Both the position numbers and the translations under genes were made by a program. Shown here one piece after another: positions 42,328-51,027 of a stretch of 64,000 nt of DNA. A model generated the notes under the pieces. It did not search any database. It saw only the letters and a program-made list of their open reading frames with translations, and was not told the origin of the DNA. The stretch's first letter is position 1. Each line of letters begins with the position of its first letter. Source of the DNA: Verrucomicrobiota bacterium (GTDB lineage: Bacteria > Verrucomicrobiota > Verrucomicrobiia > Limisphaerales > J093); assembly GCA_027493615.1 (NCBI GenBank), contig JAOSKK010000001.1, positions 111,629-175,628 on the forward strand. Reading direction: 5' to 3'.

Positions 42328-42432
42328 TCAAGCCTGCGGACCGCGTTTCACGCCAGAATCCGGCTTCCGGTATGAAATATCCGGGTTAGCGGGCAGCGGT
42401 TGGCCGCAATCAGGGCAGGTTGCGTTGCTCAT
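42328..42432 (-). pseudogene. 34-residue stub of a Ser/Thr-kinase zinc ribbon
   Basis: ATG 42432 gives MSNATCPDCGQPLPAN, nearly the N-terminus of the kinase at 40692 ([13 protein letters not shown]). It then diverges at PDISYRKPDSGV to a stop at 42328. The divergence point coincides with CGGTATGAAATATCCGGG, a relative of the tail sequence found next to hairpin repeats at 8384 and 49784. The kinase body is absent. This looks like a second kinase gene removed at a repeat-associated breakpoint. Confidence 0.6.
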
Positions 42433-42613
42433 CTGCTCAAGTTCTTTAGCGCATCGGGCGTGAGGTTACCGGGAACCGCGGCGCGTGGCGATGACGCGGG
42501 GACGAAGCGCAAAGCCGCCGAGGGCACAGCATCGACTTCACAGGGCGGGCGCGAAGGGACCGACAACGGGAGCGCGACGGGTAACCGGAGGAATCCGTCC
42601 CTGACCTGGCACG

Positions 42614-42910
42614 GTGGACGGCCTTGTTTGTATTGACACCGACCAATTCGTTGACTGGTCCAAGGCCGAGGTTGGCCTGCCGCCCCGCAAAAAGCCGGTC
42701 ACCTTGCGGCTCGATGCGGACGTGCTGGACTCGTTTAAGTCTTTGGGCAAGGGCTACCAAACCCGCATCAACGCGGTCCTCCGCACCTACAAGCGCACAG
42801 CCGAGCGCCCCTCACCGTTCGGTGCCTCTCCCACGGCGTCCGCCGTGCCGTTGCCCTCGAAGATGATCGTCTGCTTGCCCTGCACGGTGGCGGTACCGGG
42901 GCCCTCGTGA
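42614..42910 (+). CDS. Orphan BrnA/DUF4415-type antitoxin with an aberrant C-terminus
   Basis: Residues 1-65 match the BrnA-type antitoxin: the strand KKPVTLRLDADVLDSFKSLG and helix KGYQTRINAVLRTYKR (ribbon-helix-helix). The tail from RPSPFGASPTASAVPL onward is not antitoxin. It is antisense to a fragment of the 41544-type secreted protein, so the antitoxin has run into foreign sequence after a rearrangement. The BrnT toxin, normally just upstream, is absent. It is probably not functional as a pair; DNA-binding may persist. Confidence 0.65.
   Translation: MDGLVCIDTDQFVDWSKAEVGLPPRKKPVTLRLDADVLDSFKSLGKGYQTRINAVLRTYKRTAERPSPFGASPTASAVPLPSKMIVCLPCTVAVPGPS
42800..42909 (-). pseudogene. Fragment of a paralog of the 41544-42092 secreted protein
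   Basis: Reading minus from 42909: HEGPGTATVQGKQTIIFEG then NGTADAVGEAPNGEG, aligning with TTVITATIGGAKTIIFQGSG and SADTVG of the intact gene. Both ends are lost, and the fragment underlies the tail of the antitoxin gene on the other strand. Confidence 0.5.
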
Positions 42911-42922
42911 ATCGCGCCGCGG

Positions 42923-43301
42923 CTACTGAGTGTAATCCAGGAAGCCCACGAACATTTCCATCCAGGATGGGTCCCGCCAACCGACTCGTGCCGTGGGGTC
43001 GGGATTGGGGCGGTTTGTCCTTGTGGTACCAGAGGGCCAGCACTGGCTGGTCACTCGTCTCCACGCCGTACGGATTGTAGTGGCGGTTGAAGGTGATCCG
43101 GTTGGACCGCGCCAGGAAGATGCCCGCATCGGGAGGAAGCCGGAAGGGTTCGTAGCCGGGCACAAACTCGGCGATGTGCGACTCATAGGTCGAGTTGTCC
43201 CTGCTGCCGCTGTTGCCGATATGACCCAGCCAGGCCGATCCCAGCAGGCAAGCGAGCCAGAGAACGCCGCGGAGCCGTCGGGCTGGGAGAGGCGGTTTCA
43301 C
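42923..43301 (-). pseudogene. Remnant of a copper type II monooxygenase-like C-terminal domain
   Basis: After a signal-like start (GVLWLACLLGSAWLGH) comes SHIAEFVPGYEPFRLPPDAG, ARSNRITFNRHYNPYGVETS and VLALWYHKDKPP. A shift near 43025 then gives ARVGWRDPSWMEMFVGFLDY and a stop. These strands resemble the C-terminal half of ascorbate-dependent monooxygenase-like domains found in Verrucomicrobia. The N-terminal thioredoxin/cytochrome parts are missing, so a gene fragment is more likely than an intact short protein. Confidence 0.5.
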
Positions 43302-43696
43302 AGGGCGGCTGTTTCGATGTCCTGGCGACCGCCTTCACGACGGGTCACCGTCCACTCCTTACCAAAGCGGATCGGGTCGACGGTTCCAGGGAAGCCGGCG
43401 CACGCGAGGGCCGGCGGTGCCGACCTCCGCCGGCAACGATGGCCATGGGTGCGGAGAAAACGGGCGTGCAGGGACGCACTGCCCGGCTGGACATGCTCCA
43501 GGTTGCAGAACACGCCGCCGGGCTTCAAGGCGGCGTGGACCTCCGCGTACAAGGACCGCTTGCGAGCGTCCGACACGTGGTGGATGGCGAAGCTCGAGAC
43601 GATCCGGTCGGCATGCGCCAGGTACCGCAAGGCGTGTTCGGCGGTCGCGTCCTCGTTCAGACTGGGATGAGCTGTCATCGATTGTCCGCGGCGCAT
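43298..43696 (-). pseudogene. SAM-dependent methyltransferase fragment
   Basis: The segment DRIVSSFAIHHVSDARKRSL then YAEVHAALKPGGVFCNLEHV is a class I methyltransferase post-motif-I/II region. The SAM-binding GxGxG motif I is absent at the N-terminus, and after ~70 residues the frame becomes nonconserved. The remnant contains the middle domain only. It overlaps the previous fragment by four bases. Confidence 0.55.
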
Positions 43697-43901
43697 CCAG
43701 CAGGGTTACACAGGAAGACCCAGCAAGAGTTACAGAGGCGTCCGGGGATGGACCACAACGCGAATCGCCGCAACAGGCACGAGAAGCGCAAGAGGCCTGA
43801 CTTCTTGCGCTTCTTGCGCCTTCTTGCGGCCCGTCCGGAATCCCAGGTGTCGTCCAAGTTGTGACCTAGTTAGTACACACCGCGGCGCTTTCGATGCCCC
43901 T

Positions 43902-44644
43902 TCACGTGGAGACGATCTCGATGAGGTGGCGGACCTCGTCGGCGACTTCCGCCTCGGTCTCCACGGTGCGGGCCACCTCGGCACGCAGCAGTTCGCCGTA
44001 GCGTTGGCGGAGCCGGTGTACGGCCACCTTCACCGCGCCCTCGCTCACCCCGAGATCCGTCGCGATCTCGGCGTAAGGTCGCCGGTTGCGATCTCCCTGC
44101 AGATGGGGGCGCAGGTGCTCGAGGAGCTTCGCCTTGCCGGCGGCGCGCATCTCGGACTCGAGCTGCTGCATGGCGTGTTCAAGGACCGCGAAAGCCCACG
44201 CCCGTTCAAAGCTGATCTCTGGCGCCCGTTCCGTGGGATCAGCCAGGAAGCGGGATTCAGCGTCCACGTCATCCAACGGGACGAGGGTGGATCCGCCGCC
44301 GCGCTTCCGTGCGGCGGCGCGGTCCCAGTCGTTGGCGAGGAAGTTCTGCAGGGCCTTGAGTAGAAACGACCGGAACCGTCCCCGCCGCGCAGCCGCTGAT
44401 GTTGGAGCAGCGACAGGAAGAACTCCTGGGTGAGGTCCTCCGCCTCGTGGGGACTCCGGCCTCGCCGACGCACGTAGGCATACAGGGGATACCAGTAATC
44501 CCGGTACAGCCGGGCGAAGGCATCCACGCTTCCTGGTGTCTCCGGGCGGGCCGCTTCCAACACCACCGACCAATGTGTGGTCGTGAACCGCGCCGGGCCC
44601 CTCGGCGATTCCGTTGCTCCGCCCTCAGACGAACCATCCGTCAT
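43902..44644 (-). CDS. ECF-type RNA polymerase sigma factor (HWSVV subgroup), one frameshift
   Basis: Starts MTDGSSEGGATESPRGPARF with TTTHWSVVLEAARPETPGS, then region 2 (YWYPLYAYVRRRGRSPHEAE, DLTQEFFLSLL). A one-base shift near 44370 continues with RSFLLKALQNFLANDWDRAA, a linker, and region 4 helix-turn-helix (YAEIATDLGVSEGAVKVAVH). The THWSVV start is characteristic of a Planctomycete/Verrucomicrobia group often paired with Ser/Thr kinases carrying a zinc ribbon. The kinase at 37450-40692 is the nearest, 3.2 kb away. About 245 residues corrected. Confidence 0.85.
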
Positions 44645-44712
44645 TCAGGGGAGAGGATAGTCGGACTTGGGCCCGTATTCCAGCGAAGGGCAATGAGGTC
44701 AAACATAGACTG

Positions 44713-45642
44713 TCAAATGTCAATGTTTGACCCCATTGTGCGTTCGATCTGCGGGCGGGTGGGCGCCGAGGGTTGCGCCCCGAGGCGTGTCACGGAAAGG
44801 GCGGCGGCGGCGTTGGCGAAGCGCACGCATTCGAGCAAGGGCCGGCCTTCACTGAACGCCACCGCCAGCGCGCCGTTGAAGACGTCGCCGGCCGCGGTGG
44901 TGTCGACCGGCTTCACGCGGAAGGTGGGGACGTGGCGGCTGAGTTCAGGGGTGGCCACCCAGGCGCCACGCGCGCCCAGGGTGAGGATCACGCCGCGGAC
45001 GCCGCGCGTCAGGAGCCGGCGGGCGGCCCGGGCGGCACTCGCATCGTCGGTGACCTTCACGCCAGTCAGCGTTTCCGCCTCGCTTTCGTTCGGGGTCAGC
45101 AGGTGGACGGTCTGGAGGAGGGTGTCCGGGAGGGCTTGGGCCGGGGCGGGATTGAGGATGACCGGCACACCGGCCCGGGCGGCGAGCCGGGCGGCGGCCT
45201 GGACGGTGGGCAGGGGGGTCTCGAGCTGGAGGACGAGGACGGCGGCCCCGGTGAGGGCCGGTCGTGCCTTGCGGACATCGGCGGGGGACAAGCGCGCGTT
45301 GGCGCCGCTGGCGACGGCGATGCTGTTCGAGCCATCGCGAGCCACAAAGATAAGGGCCACGCCGGACGGGGCGGTGGGGTCGCGGAAAACGTAGTCGGTG
45401 TTCAGCCGGTCGCGTCGGAAGCCGGCGAGGGCCTGGTCGCCGAAGATGTCCCGGCCGATGCGGGCGACAAAGGTGACGGCGCCGCCGGCGCGGGCGGCGG
45501 CCACGGCCTGGTTCGCTCCCTTGCCGCCGGCAGCGGTGGTGAAGTTCCCGCCGAGCAGGGTTTCGCCCGGTCGCGGCAGGCGCTCGAGCTGGATGATCAT
45601 GTCGGTGTTGGAGCTACCGAGGACGACGAGGGAGGGGGGCAT
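44713..45642 (-). CDS. rbsK: Ribokinase
   Basis: 309 residues, PfkB family: SLVVLGSSNTDMIIQLERLP, GGNFTTAAGGKGANQAVAAA, ALIFVARDGSNSIAVASGAN, VHLLTPNESEAETLTG and the catalytic VDTTAAGDVFNGALAVAF (Asp in AAGD). Ribokinase makes ribose 5-phosphate from ribose. It is the most downstream gene of the minus-strand ribose block. ATG 45642 is chosen over the longer in-frame start at 45714, which has no conserved sequence. Confidence 0.93.
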   Translation of the reverse strand: MPPSLVVLGSSNTDMIIQLERLPRPGETLLGGNFTTAAGGKGANQAVAAARAGGAVTFVARIGRDIFGDQALAGFRRDRLNTDYVFRDPTAPSGVALIFVARDGSNSIAVASGANARLSPADVRKARPALTGAAVLVLQLETPLPTVQAAARLAARAGVPVILNPAPAQALPDTLLQTVHLLTPNESEAETLTGVKVTDDASAARAARRLLTRGVRGVILTLGARGAWVATPELSRHVPTFRVKPVDTTAAGDVFNGALAVAFSEGRPLLECVRFANAAAALSVTRLGAQPSAPTRPQIERTMGSNIDI

Positions 45643-45705
45643 GGTGGGGGGTGGAGATGGGGGAGTCAGGGGCCATGAACGTGGTGGGGCACAGGCAGAC
45701 CGTGG

Positions 45706-45754
45706 GAAGTTCAAAGTTCAAAGTTCAAAGTTCAACGTTCAACGTTCAAAGCTC
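45706..45754. repeat. Heptamer tandem repeat (seven units)
   Basis: Seven units of the pattern (G/A)A(A/C)G(T/C)TC: GAAGTTC, three of AAAGTTC, two of AACGTTC, one AAAGCTC. It lies between rbsC and rbsK, about 65 bases upstream of the rbsK start. Such slippable tracts can vary in copy number. Confidence 0.9.
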
Positions 45755-45893
45755 AGAAGAAGTTCCAGTGCTTCGGGGGGCGATTCCGGCCCAGCCATGG
45801 CCGGCCTGCCAAGCGGTGCGGCGGCCAGAGCCGTGGGCGGGGCGCGCAGCGCAGGGAGTGCGCGGACTTCCAGTGGTGTCTGACGGGACAAGG

Positions 45894-45920
45894 AGGCAGG
45901 CGGGACGCCTGTACCACAGG
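45894..45920. repeat. GGCGGGACGCC mini-palindrome between rbsC and rbsK
   Basis: AGGCAGGCGGGACGCC followed by TGTACCACAGG, the same family as 11959-11984 and 49533-49598, ending 3 bases before the rbsC stop. Confidence 0.65.
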
Positions 45921-45922
45921 GC

Positions 45923-46906
45923 TCATGGAGAACGCCGGGCGTTCAGCCGGTGGCGGTATTGATCGAGGATGACGGCGGCGACGATGACGGCGCCGGTGAC
46001 CAGCCGTTTCGTTTCGTCCTTGGCGCCGATGGAGGCAAGCCCCGAGTTGAGCACCGCGATGATCAGGACGCCGAGGAAGGTGCCGAGGACCGAGCCGCGA
46101 CCGCCCATGAGGCTGGTACCGCCGATGACCGCCGCGGCGATGGCCTGAAGTTCGAAGCCCGTGCCGGCATTCGGGTTGGCGGACTGAAACCGCGAGGTGT
46201 CGATGATCGCGGCCGTGGCGACGAGCAGTCCGGCCACCAGGAACACGATGAGCTTGCGGGGGCGCGGGTCGATGCCGCTGAGCCGCACGGCTTCTTCGTT
46301 GGTGCCGATGGCGACCAGGTGGCGACCGAACACGGTCCGCGTGAGAACGAGCTGCGCGAGGATGACCACGGCGAGCGCCAGCAGAAAAGGCAGGGAGAGT
46401 CCGACGAGATGGGTTTCGGCGATGCCGCCGATGGTGGTGCCGATGTACTGAGTTTGGGATTGGGTGACGGCATGGGCGCCGCCGCGGGCCATTTCGAGCA
46501 TGCCCAGCGTGACGATGAAGGAGGGAAGGCGCCAGCGGAGCGAGACGGCTCCGTTGAAGGCGCCACAGGCCAGGCCGGCCAGCAGCGCGGCCAGGAGCCC
46601 GAGGGGGAGCGGCCATTGCCACTGGGTGAGCACGACGCCCAGCACGCAACTGCAGAGGCCCAGCACCGAGCCGACGGACAGATCGATCTCGGCGATGACC
46701 AGCACATAGGTCATCGCGGTGGCGATGAGCAGCGCCGCCGGGATCTGGTTGGCGATGGTGAGAAACGTGGTGCGGCTGAAGAAATGCTGCGTGCTGAGAC
46801 TGAAGACCAGCACCAGCACGCCCAAAGCCGCCACCAGTCCCAGGTAATCCCCGGCCCAGTCGCGCCAGGCCGGACGCCGTTCGCTTGCACTCTGTGTTGT
46901 GGTCAT
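45923..46906 (-). CDS. rbsC: Ribose/sugar ABC transporter permease
   Basis: 327 residues, ~8-10 membrane segments. RbsC-family features: FLTIANQIPAALLIATAMTY, YVLVIAEIDLSVGSVLGLCS (conserved EIDLSVGS), PSFIVTLGMLEMARGGAHAV, and AIAAAVIGGTSLMGGRGSVL, the EAA-like loop contacting the ATPase. Substrates of this family include ribose, xylose and autoinducer-2; rbsK nearby favours ribose. ATG 46906 is chosen; an ORF extending to 47818 is antisense to the Uma2 gene and has no membrane-protein features. It is separated from rbsA by the plus-strand Uma2 gene. Confidence 0.92.
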   Translation of the reverse strand: MTTTQSASERRPAWRDWAGDYLGLVAALGVLVLVFSLSTQHFFSRTTFLTIANQIPAALLIATAMTYVLVIAEIDLSVGSVLGLCSCVLGVVLTQWQWPLPLGLLAALLAGLACGAFNGAVSLRWRLPSFIVTLGMLEMARGGAHAVTQSQTQYIGTTIGGIAETHLVGLSLPFLLALAVVILAQLVLTRTVFGRHLVAIGTNEEAVRLSGIDPRPRKLIVFLVAGLLVATAAIIDTSRFQSANPNAGTGFELQAIAAAVIGGTSLMGGRGSVLGTFLGVLIIAVLNSGLASIGAKDETKRLVTGAVIVAAVILDQYRHRLNARRSP

Positions 46907-47081
46907 TGCGGAGGGACGACGAGCCCCGTGCTCCGCCCGCGGGCAGGCAAGTTCGGCCCGGTCGCACGAGCGGTGCCGCTTGTGTACCGGTCGGGACGGG
47001 CGATGACGATAGGAAAACTTGTGCGGCCCGAACCGTTGCCCCGGTCCCCAGCCGCCCGGCCGTTGTTCCCCGCGTGGGGAT

Positions 47082-47185
47082 CGCGAAGCGTCTGGAGTGC
47101 GTTGCGCTTGAGCGCCGCTTTGCGCAGGCAGGGCCCGGCGGACGAAAAGCGCTGCTGGAAGCCCGCGCACTCCAAACGCTCCGCG
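47082..47185. repeat. Inverted repeat family 2, locus 3 (arms in reversed order)
   Basis: The right-arm sequence CGCGAAGCGTCTGGAGTGCG (47082-47126) comes first and the left-arm sequence (47141-47185, GACGAAAAGCGC...ACTCCAAACGCTCCGCG) second, opposite to loci 1, 2 and 4. It lies in the 369-base gap between rbsC and Uma2; nothing else is seen there. Confidence 0.8.
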
Positions 47186-47275
47186 TCCTCTCACGACCGG
47201 TTCTGCCACGCCGCGCCGGGGCGAAGCCGGTGACGTCGGCCTTGCCTGGGGGCGTGTCGGACCTATGGTAGCGGC

Positions 47276-47980
47276 ATGGCAACACCGGCGACGGTCACGG
47301 TTCCGCCCGGGCGATCCGTCCCCGAGGGCTCGGCGCCGCTCCTCGAGGCGGGCGATCGCCTCCTCCGCGAGGAGTTCGAGAGCCGGTACGCGCGCATGCC
47401 GCACGTGAAGAAGGCCGAGTTGATTGAAGGGATCGTTTATCTGCCCTCGCCCGTCCGCTTGCAGCATCACGCCATTCCCCACCTCCGCCTCGCCACCTGG
47501 CTGGGGACCTATGCCGCCGAGAGCCCGGGCGTCGAGTGTGCCGACAACTCCACGGTCCGTCTGGATCTCGACAACGAACCGCAACCGGATCTGGTGTTGC
47601 TGAGACGCGCGTCCCATGGGGGGCAGACCCGGGTTTCGGCTGACGATTACATCGAAGGCGCGCCCGAGTTGGTGGTGGAGATCACGGGCAGCTCGCGCGC
47701 TTACGATCTGCACCAGAAAAAAGGGGCGTACCGGCGCAACGGCGTCCGGGAGTACCTCGCGTGGGTTACCGGCGAGCAGCGGGTGCTCTGGTGGGAGCTC
47801 CGTGGAACGGAGTATCACGAGAGGGTGCCCGATCCCGACGGCCTGCTCCGGAGCGGGGTCTTTCCTGGTTTATGGCTCGACGTCGCGGCGTTGCTGCGCG
47901 GGGACATGAAGGCGGTGCTGGCCGCGCTCCGGCGGGGCCTCGAGAACTCCTCGCAGGAGCCTGTCGTCCAAGCGCCGTGA
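47276..47980 (+). CDS. Uma2/DUF820 restriction endonuclease-like protein
   Basis: 234 residues. The PD-(D/E)XK-like Uma2 fold: RMPHVKKAELIEGIVYLPSP, HHAIPHLRLATWLGTYAAES, NSTVRLDLDNEPQPDLVLLR (catalytic PD), APELVVEITGSSRAYDLHQK (ExxG/Q-K) and YRRNGVREYLAW. The family is common in cyanobacteria and PVC bacteria, and the DNA/RNA target is unknown. It lies on the plus strand inside the otherwise minus-strand rbs block and is flanked by repeat elements, which suggests later insertion. Confidence 0.85.
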   Translation: MATPATVTVPPGRSVPEGSAPLLEAGDRLLREEFESRYARMPHVKKAELIEGIVYLPSPVRLQHHAIPHLRLATWLGTYAAESPGVECADNSTVRLDLDNEPQPDLVLLRRASHGGQTRVSADDYIEGAPELVVEITGSSRAYDLHQKKGAYRRNGVREYLAWVTGEQRVLWWELRGTEYHERVPDPDGLLRSGVFPGLWLDVAALLRGDMKAVLAALRRGLENSSQEPVVQAP

Positions 47981-48005
47981 CCCGGTAACGCGTCGTCCTT
48001 GCGGG

Positions 48006-49522
48006 CTACGCCTTCGCGGCCAGGTAACCGCTCAGGGCGGCGGCCATGATCTTGTCCTCGGTCCACTCGCCGCGGGCGAAGGTCGCGGTGAGGCGGCCGG
48101 CGGACATCACGGCGATCCGGTCGCAGAGGGCCATGAGTTCGGGCAGGTCGGAAGAGACGACGAGGAGGGCCTTGCCTTGGGCGGCGAGTTGATCCAGCAA
48201 CTGATAGATCTCGAAGCGGGCGCCAACGTCGATGCCGCGAGTGGGTTCGTCGAAGATCAGGATGTCGCAATCGCGCAGCAGCCACTTGGCCACGACGACC
48301 TTCTGTTGGTTACCCCCGCTGAGGTCGCCCACGCGCTGCGCGGCGTCGCGGCACCTCACGCGGAGGGTATCGATCCAGCGGCCGCTGGCGGCGGCTTCGA
48401 GGCTCGGGCGTACCCAACCGGTACGCGTGCTGAAGCGGGGGAGGGAGGGGAGGGACACGTTGGCGCGCACGTCGAGGGGGAGCAGAAGACCTTGTTCCTT
48501 GCGGTTCTCGGTCAGCAGAGCCAGGCCCTGGCGGACGGCGTCGCGGGGGGAGCGGATCCGAGCGGGATGGCTCGCGCCGTGCAGCCGGATCTCGCCGGCG
48601 TCGGGCTGATCGGCGCCAAAGAGGGCCCGCATGGTCTCGGTACGGCCCGAGCCCATCAGGCCGGCGAAGCCCAGGATTTCGCCACGGTGCGCGGTGAAAC
48701 TGACGTGGTTGACGACGGGGGGCGACACAGGTCCCGGACTTCGAGGGCGACCGGTCCCGGCGTGCGACGGGGACGCGCGGTCTCCTGGCCCAGTTCGCGT
48801 CCGACCATGAGCCGGACGATTGCGTCGAGGGACGTCGCGGCGGCGGGTTGGGTGGCGACCAGGCGGCCGTCGCGCAGGATGCTGACGCGGTCGGCGATGC
48901 GGCGGATTTCCTCGAGTCGATGGGAGATGTAGAGGATGGCGGTGCCGGTGGCCTTGAGGGAGGCGATCTGGGCGAAGAGATGGTCGATCTCGGTCTGGGT
49001 GAGGGAAGCGGTGGGTTCGTCGAGGATGAGGACATCACAGCGGCGGGCGAGGCCGGCGGCGATTTCGACCATTTGCTGTTGTCCGACGCCGAGCGAGGCG
49101 ATGGGGCGGTCGGGATCGAGGCGGGCCAGGCCGACGCGCGCGAGGGCTGCGTGGGCCTGACGGCGGAGGACGGTGTGGTCGATCCAACCGCCGCGGTGGG
49201 GGAGGCGGTCGAGGAAGAGGCTTTCGGCAACGGTGAGGGTGCTGATGAGGTTCAGCTCCTGCAGGACCATGCGCACGCCGTGATGTTCGGCGTCACGGCG
49301 GTCGCGCGGATGGTAGGGTTGGCCGGCGAGTTTGAGCGAGCCGGTGTCGGCGGGCGTCAGGCCGGCGAAGATGCGGGAGAGGGTGCTCTTGCCGGCGCCG
49401 TTTTCACCGACCAGCGCGTGGACCTCGCCGCGGCGCAAGTCGAAGGCGACGTCGGTGAGGACGCGGACGGGGCCGTAGGACTTGGAGAGTCCGGACGCAG
49501 CGAGCTGGGGCGTCGCGTCCAT
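48006..49522 (-). CDS. rbsA: Sugar ABC transporter ATPase, two nucleotide-binding domains, one frameshift
   Basis: About 505 residues. NBD1: Walker A HALVGENGAGKSTLSRIF, Q-loop MVLQELNLISTLTVAES, Walker B DVLILDEPTASLT, H-loop ILYISHRLEEIRRIAD. NBD2: degenerate Walker A ILGFAGLMGSGRTETMRALF, LSGGNQQKVVVAKWLL and FDEPTRGIDVGARFEIY. RbsA proteins characteristically keep a degenerate second site, as here. A one-base shift near 48727 joins the two halves. It is paired with rbsB upstream (separated by repeats) and rbsC downstream (separated by Uma2). Confidence 0.9.
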
Positions 49523-49532
49523 CAGGTGGAGC

Positions 49533-49598
49533 GGTGCAGGCGGGACGCCCGCACCACCGGGGTCGATGGCCAGCGCAGGCGGGACGCCCGCACCACCG
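49533..49598. repeat. Two copies of the GGCGGGACGCCC mini-palindrome
   Basis: GGTGCAGGCGGGACGCCC with GCACCACC (49533-49558) and GCGCAGGCGGGACGCCCG with CACCACC (49574-49598) in direct orientation. They lie between rbsA and the locus-F hairpins. Confidence 0.75.
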
Positions 49599-49645
49599 GG
49601 GTTGACGGAAGCGCGGTTCGTTGACCTGGGAACCCCATGCCCACT

Positions 49646-49807
49646 GCAGGCGCCGACGTGAGGAGGCGTTGGGAGCGTAGGTGCCGACGTGAGGAGGCGT
49701 TGGGGGCCAGCGCTAGTACGATTCGCCTCCTCACGTCGGCGCCTACAGTGGGGTCGGCGCCTACACTCAGTCGCGGTTTCAGGCCGGGCATGAAGTATCC
49801 GCGCTAG
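49646..49807. repeat. Hairpin repeat family 1, locus F, with conserved tail
   Basis: Two forward copies (49646-49668; 49677-49699), one inverted copy (49724-49746), an extra inverted half (about 49753-49764), then the tail TCGCGGTTTCAGGCCGGG and CATGAAGTATCCG (49771-49801), as at locus A. The tail ends in CTAG; its CTA (49804-49806) is the reverse complement of the rbsB stop codon TAG. Confidence 0.88.
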
Positions 49808-50794
49808 GGGGTCCGCGTGTCCTTGGTGATCAAGTCGACGGGGGTTTCGCGGTCGGCGGGGGCGGCGCGAGTCTTGAGCATCTCGAGGGCATACTCGATG
49901 CCGAAGACGGCGAGGCGGTCGGCGTGCTGGTCGATGGTGGCGAGGACGCGGCCTTCCTGCAGGAGCTGCTTTACGGCGGCGATGTTGTCGTAACCGACGA
50001 CGAGGACCTGATCGAGCTTGCCCGCGGCGCGCAGGGCGGCGACGGCGCCGAGGGCCATGCTGTCGTTGGCACAGAGGAAGGCCTTGAGGTTGGGGTTTTC
50101 CGTGATCACCGCCGCGGCGACGCGGTTGGCGCGGTCGGTTTCCCAGAAGCCAGACTGGGAGCTGACGAGCTTGAGGCCGGCGGCGTTGATGGCGTCCTCG
50201 AAGCCGAGCTTGCGCTGCACGGCATTGAAGGCGTTGGGAGCACCTTCGATGATGGCGACGGGATCCCCGGGCTTGAGTTGCCTGGCGAGGTACTCGGCGA
50301 CGGTCCGGGCGCCTTTGCGGTTATCCGGGCCAACGAAGGGGAACTTCACGCCAGCCTGGGCCAGGACGGTGGTGTCGAACTGGTTGTCGATGTTGATGAC
50401 GATGATGCCGGCCTGCTGGGCCTTCTTGCAGACGGGGACCAGGGCCTTCGAGTCGGCGGGGGCGATGACGATGGCATCCACCTTCTGGGCGATCATTTGT
50501 TCGACGAGTTCGACCTGCTTGCCGACATCGAGCTCGTCCTTGATGCCGTTGGCGATGAGGTCGTACCGGTCGGGGTGGGCCTTTTGGTGAGCGCGGGCGC
50601 CGTTCTCCATGGTGAGGAAGAACTCGTTGGCCAGGGACTTCATGATGAGGGCGATGCGCGGCCTGGCGGCGGGGGGTGTCGGCGCTCGTTGCCTCGGGAC
50701 GGCAACCGGAGGAGAGCAGGCCCAGGCAGGCGACGGCGAGGGCGAGGAGAGACAGGCCCGAGGGAAGCGACCTTTTCCTTACGGGCCTGCTCAG
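49804..50794 (-). CDS. rbsB: Sugar ABC transporter substrate-binding lipoprotein, one frameshift
   Basis: Type I periplasmic-binding fold: MKSLANEFFLTMENGARAHQ, IVIAPADSKALVPVCKKAQQ, IIVINIDNQFDTTVLAQAGV, FLCANDSMALGAVAALRAAG and VVGYDNIAAVKQLLQEGRV, all standard for ribose-type binding proteins. A leader (LLALAVACLGLLSSGC) provides a lipobox-like cysteine but lies in another frame, joined by a one-base shift near 50680 in a C-run. No ATG precedes the leader; CTG 50794 is a placeholder start, so the true start may be a few codons away. Delivers ribose or a related sugar to RbsC/RbsA. Confidence 0.82.
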
Positions 50795-50806
50795 GGCGAA
50801 TGAACC

Positions 50807-50912
50807 TGAAAGCGCCGGTAAACCGGACGCACTCCAGACGCTTCGCGCGGGACGCACGAGCTCCGCGCATCGTGGAGCGTCTGGAGTGCGGGGGTTCACC
50901 CCCGCTTTTCGT
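50807..50912. repeat. Inverted repeat family 2, locus 4
   Basis: Left arm 50807-50848 (GAAAGCGCCGGTAAACC, CGCACTCCAGACGCTTCGCG) and right arm 50865-50912 (GAGCGTCTGGAGTGCG, CCCCGCTTTTCGTG). It lies immediately upstream of rbsB and may contain its promoter side. Confidence 0.85.
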
Positions 50913-51027
50913 GCGCGGTTCATGGGAGGGGAGCCGGGGTGCAGGGGGTCTTGGCGAGGTTTCATGGGGGTGAGGAAGGGCGGCGTGAGGGGCGAGCGCC
51001 TGTCATCGGATGCACTTCCAGGGTGGA

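Noticed and set aside
45923..47818. Long N-terminal extension of rbsC (631 residues)
   Set aside because: The extension is antisense to Uma2 and contains the family-2 repeat. The permease starts naturally at 46906.
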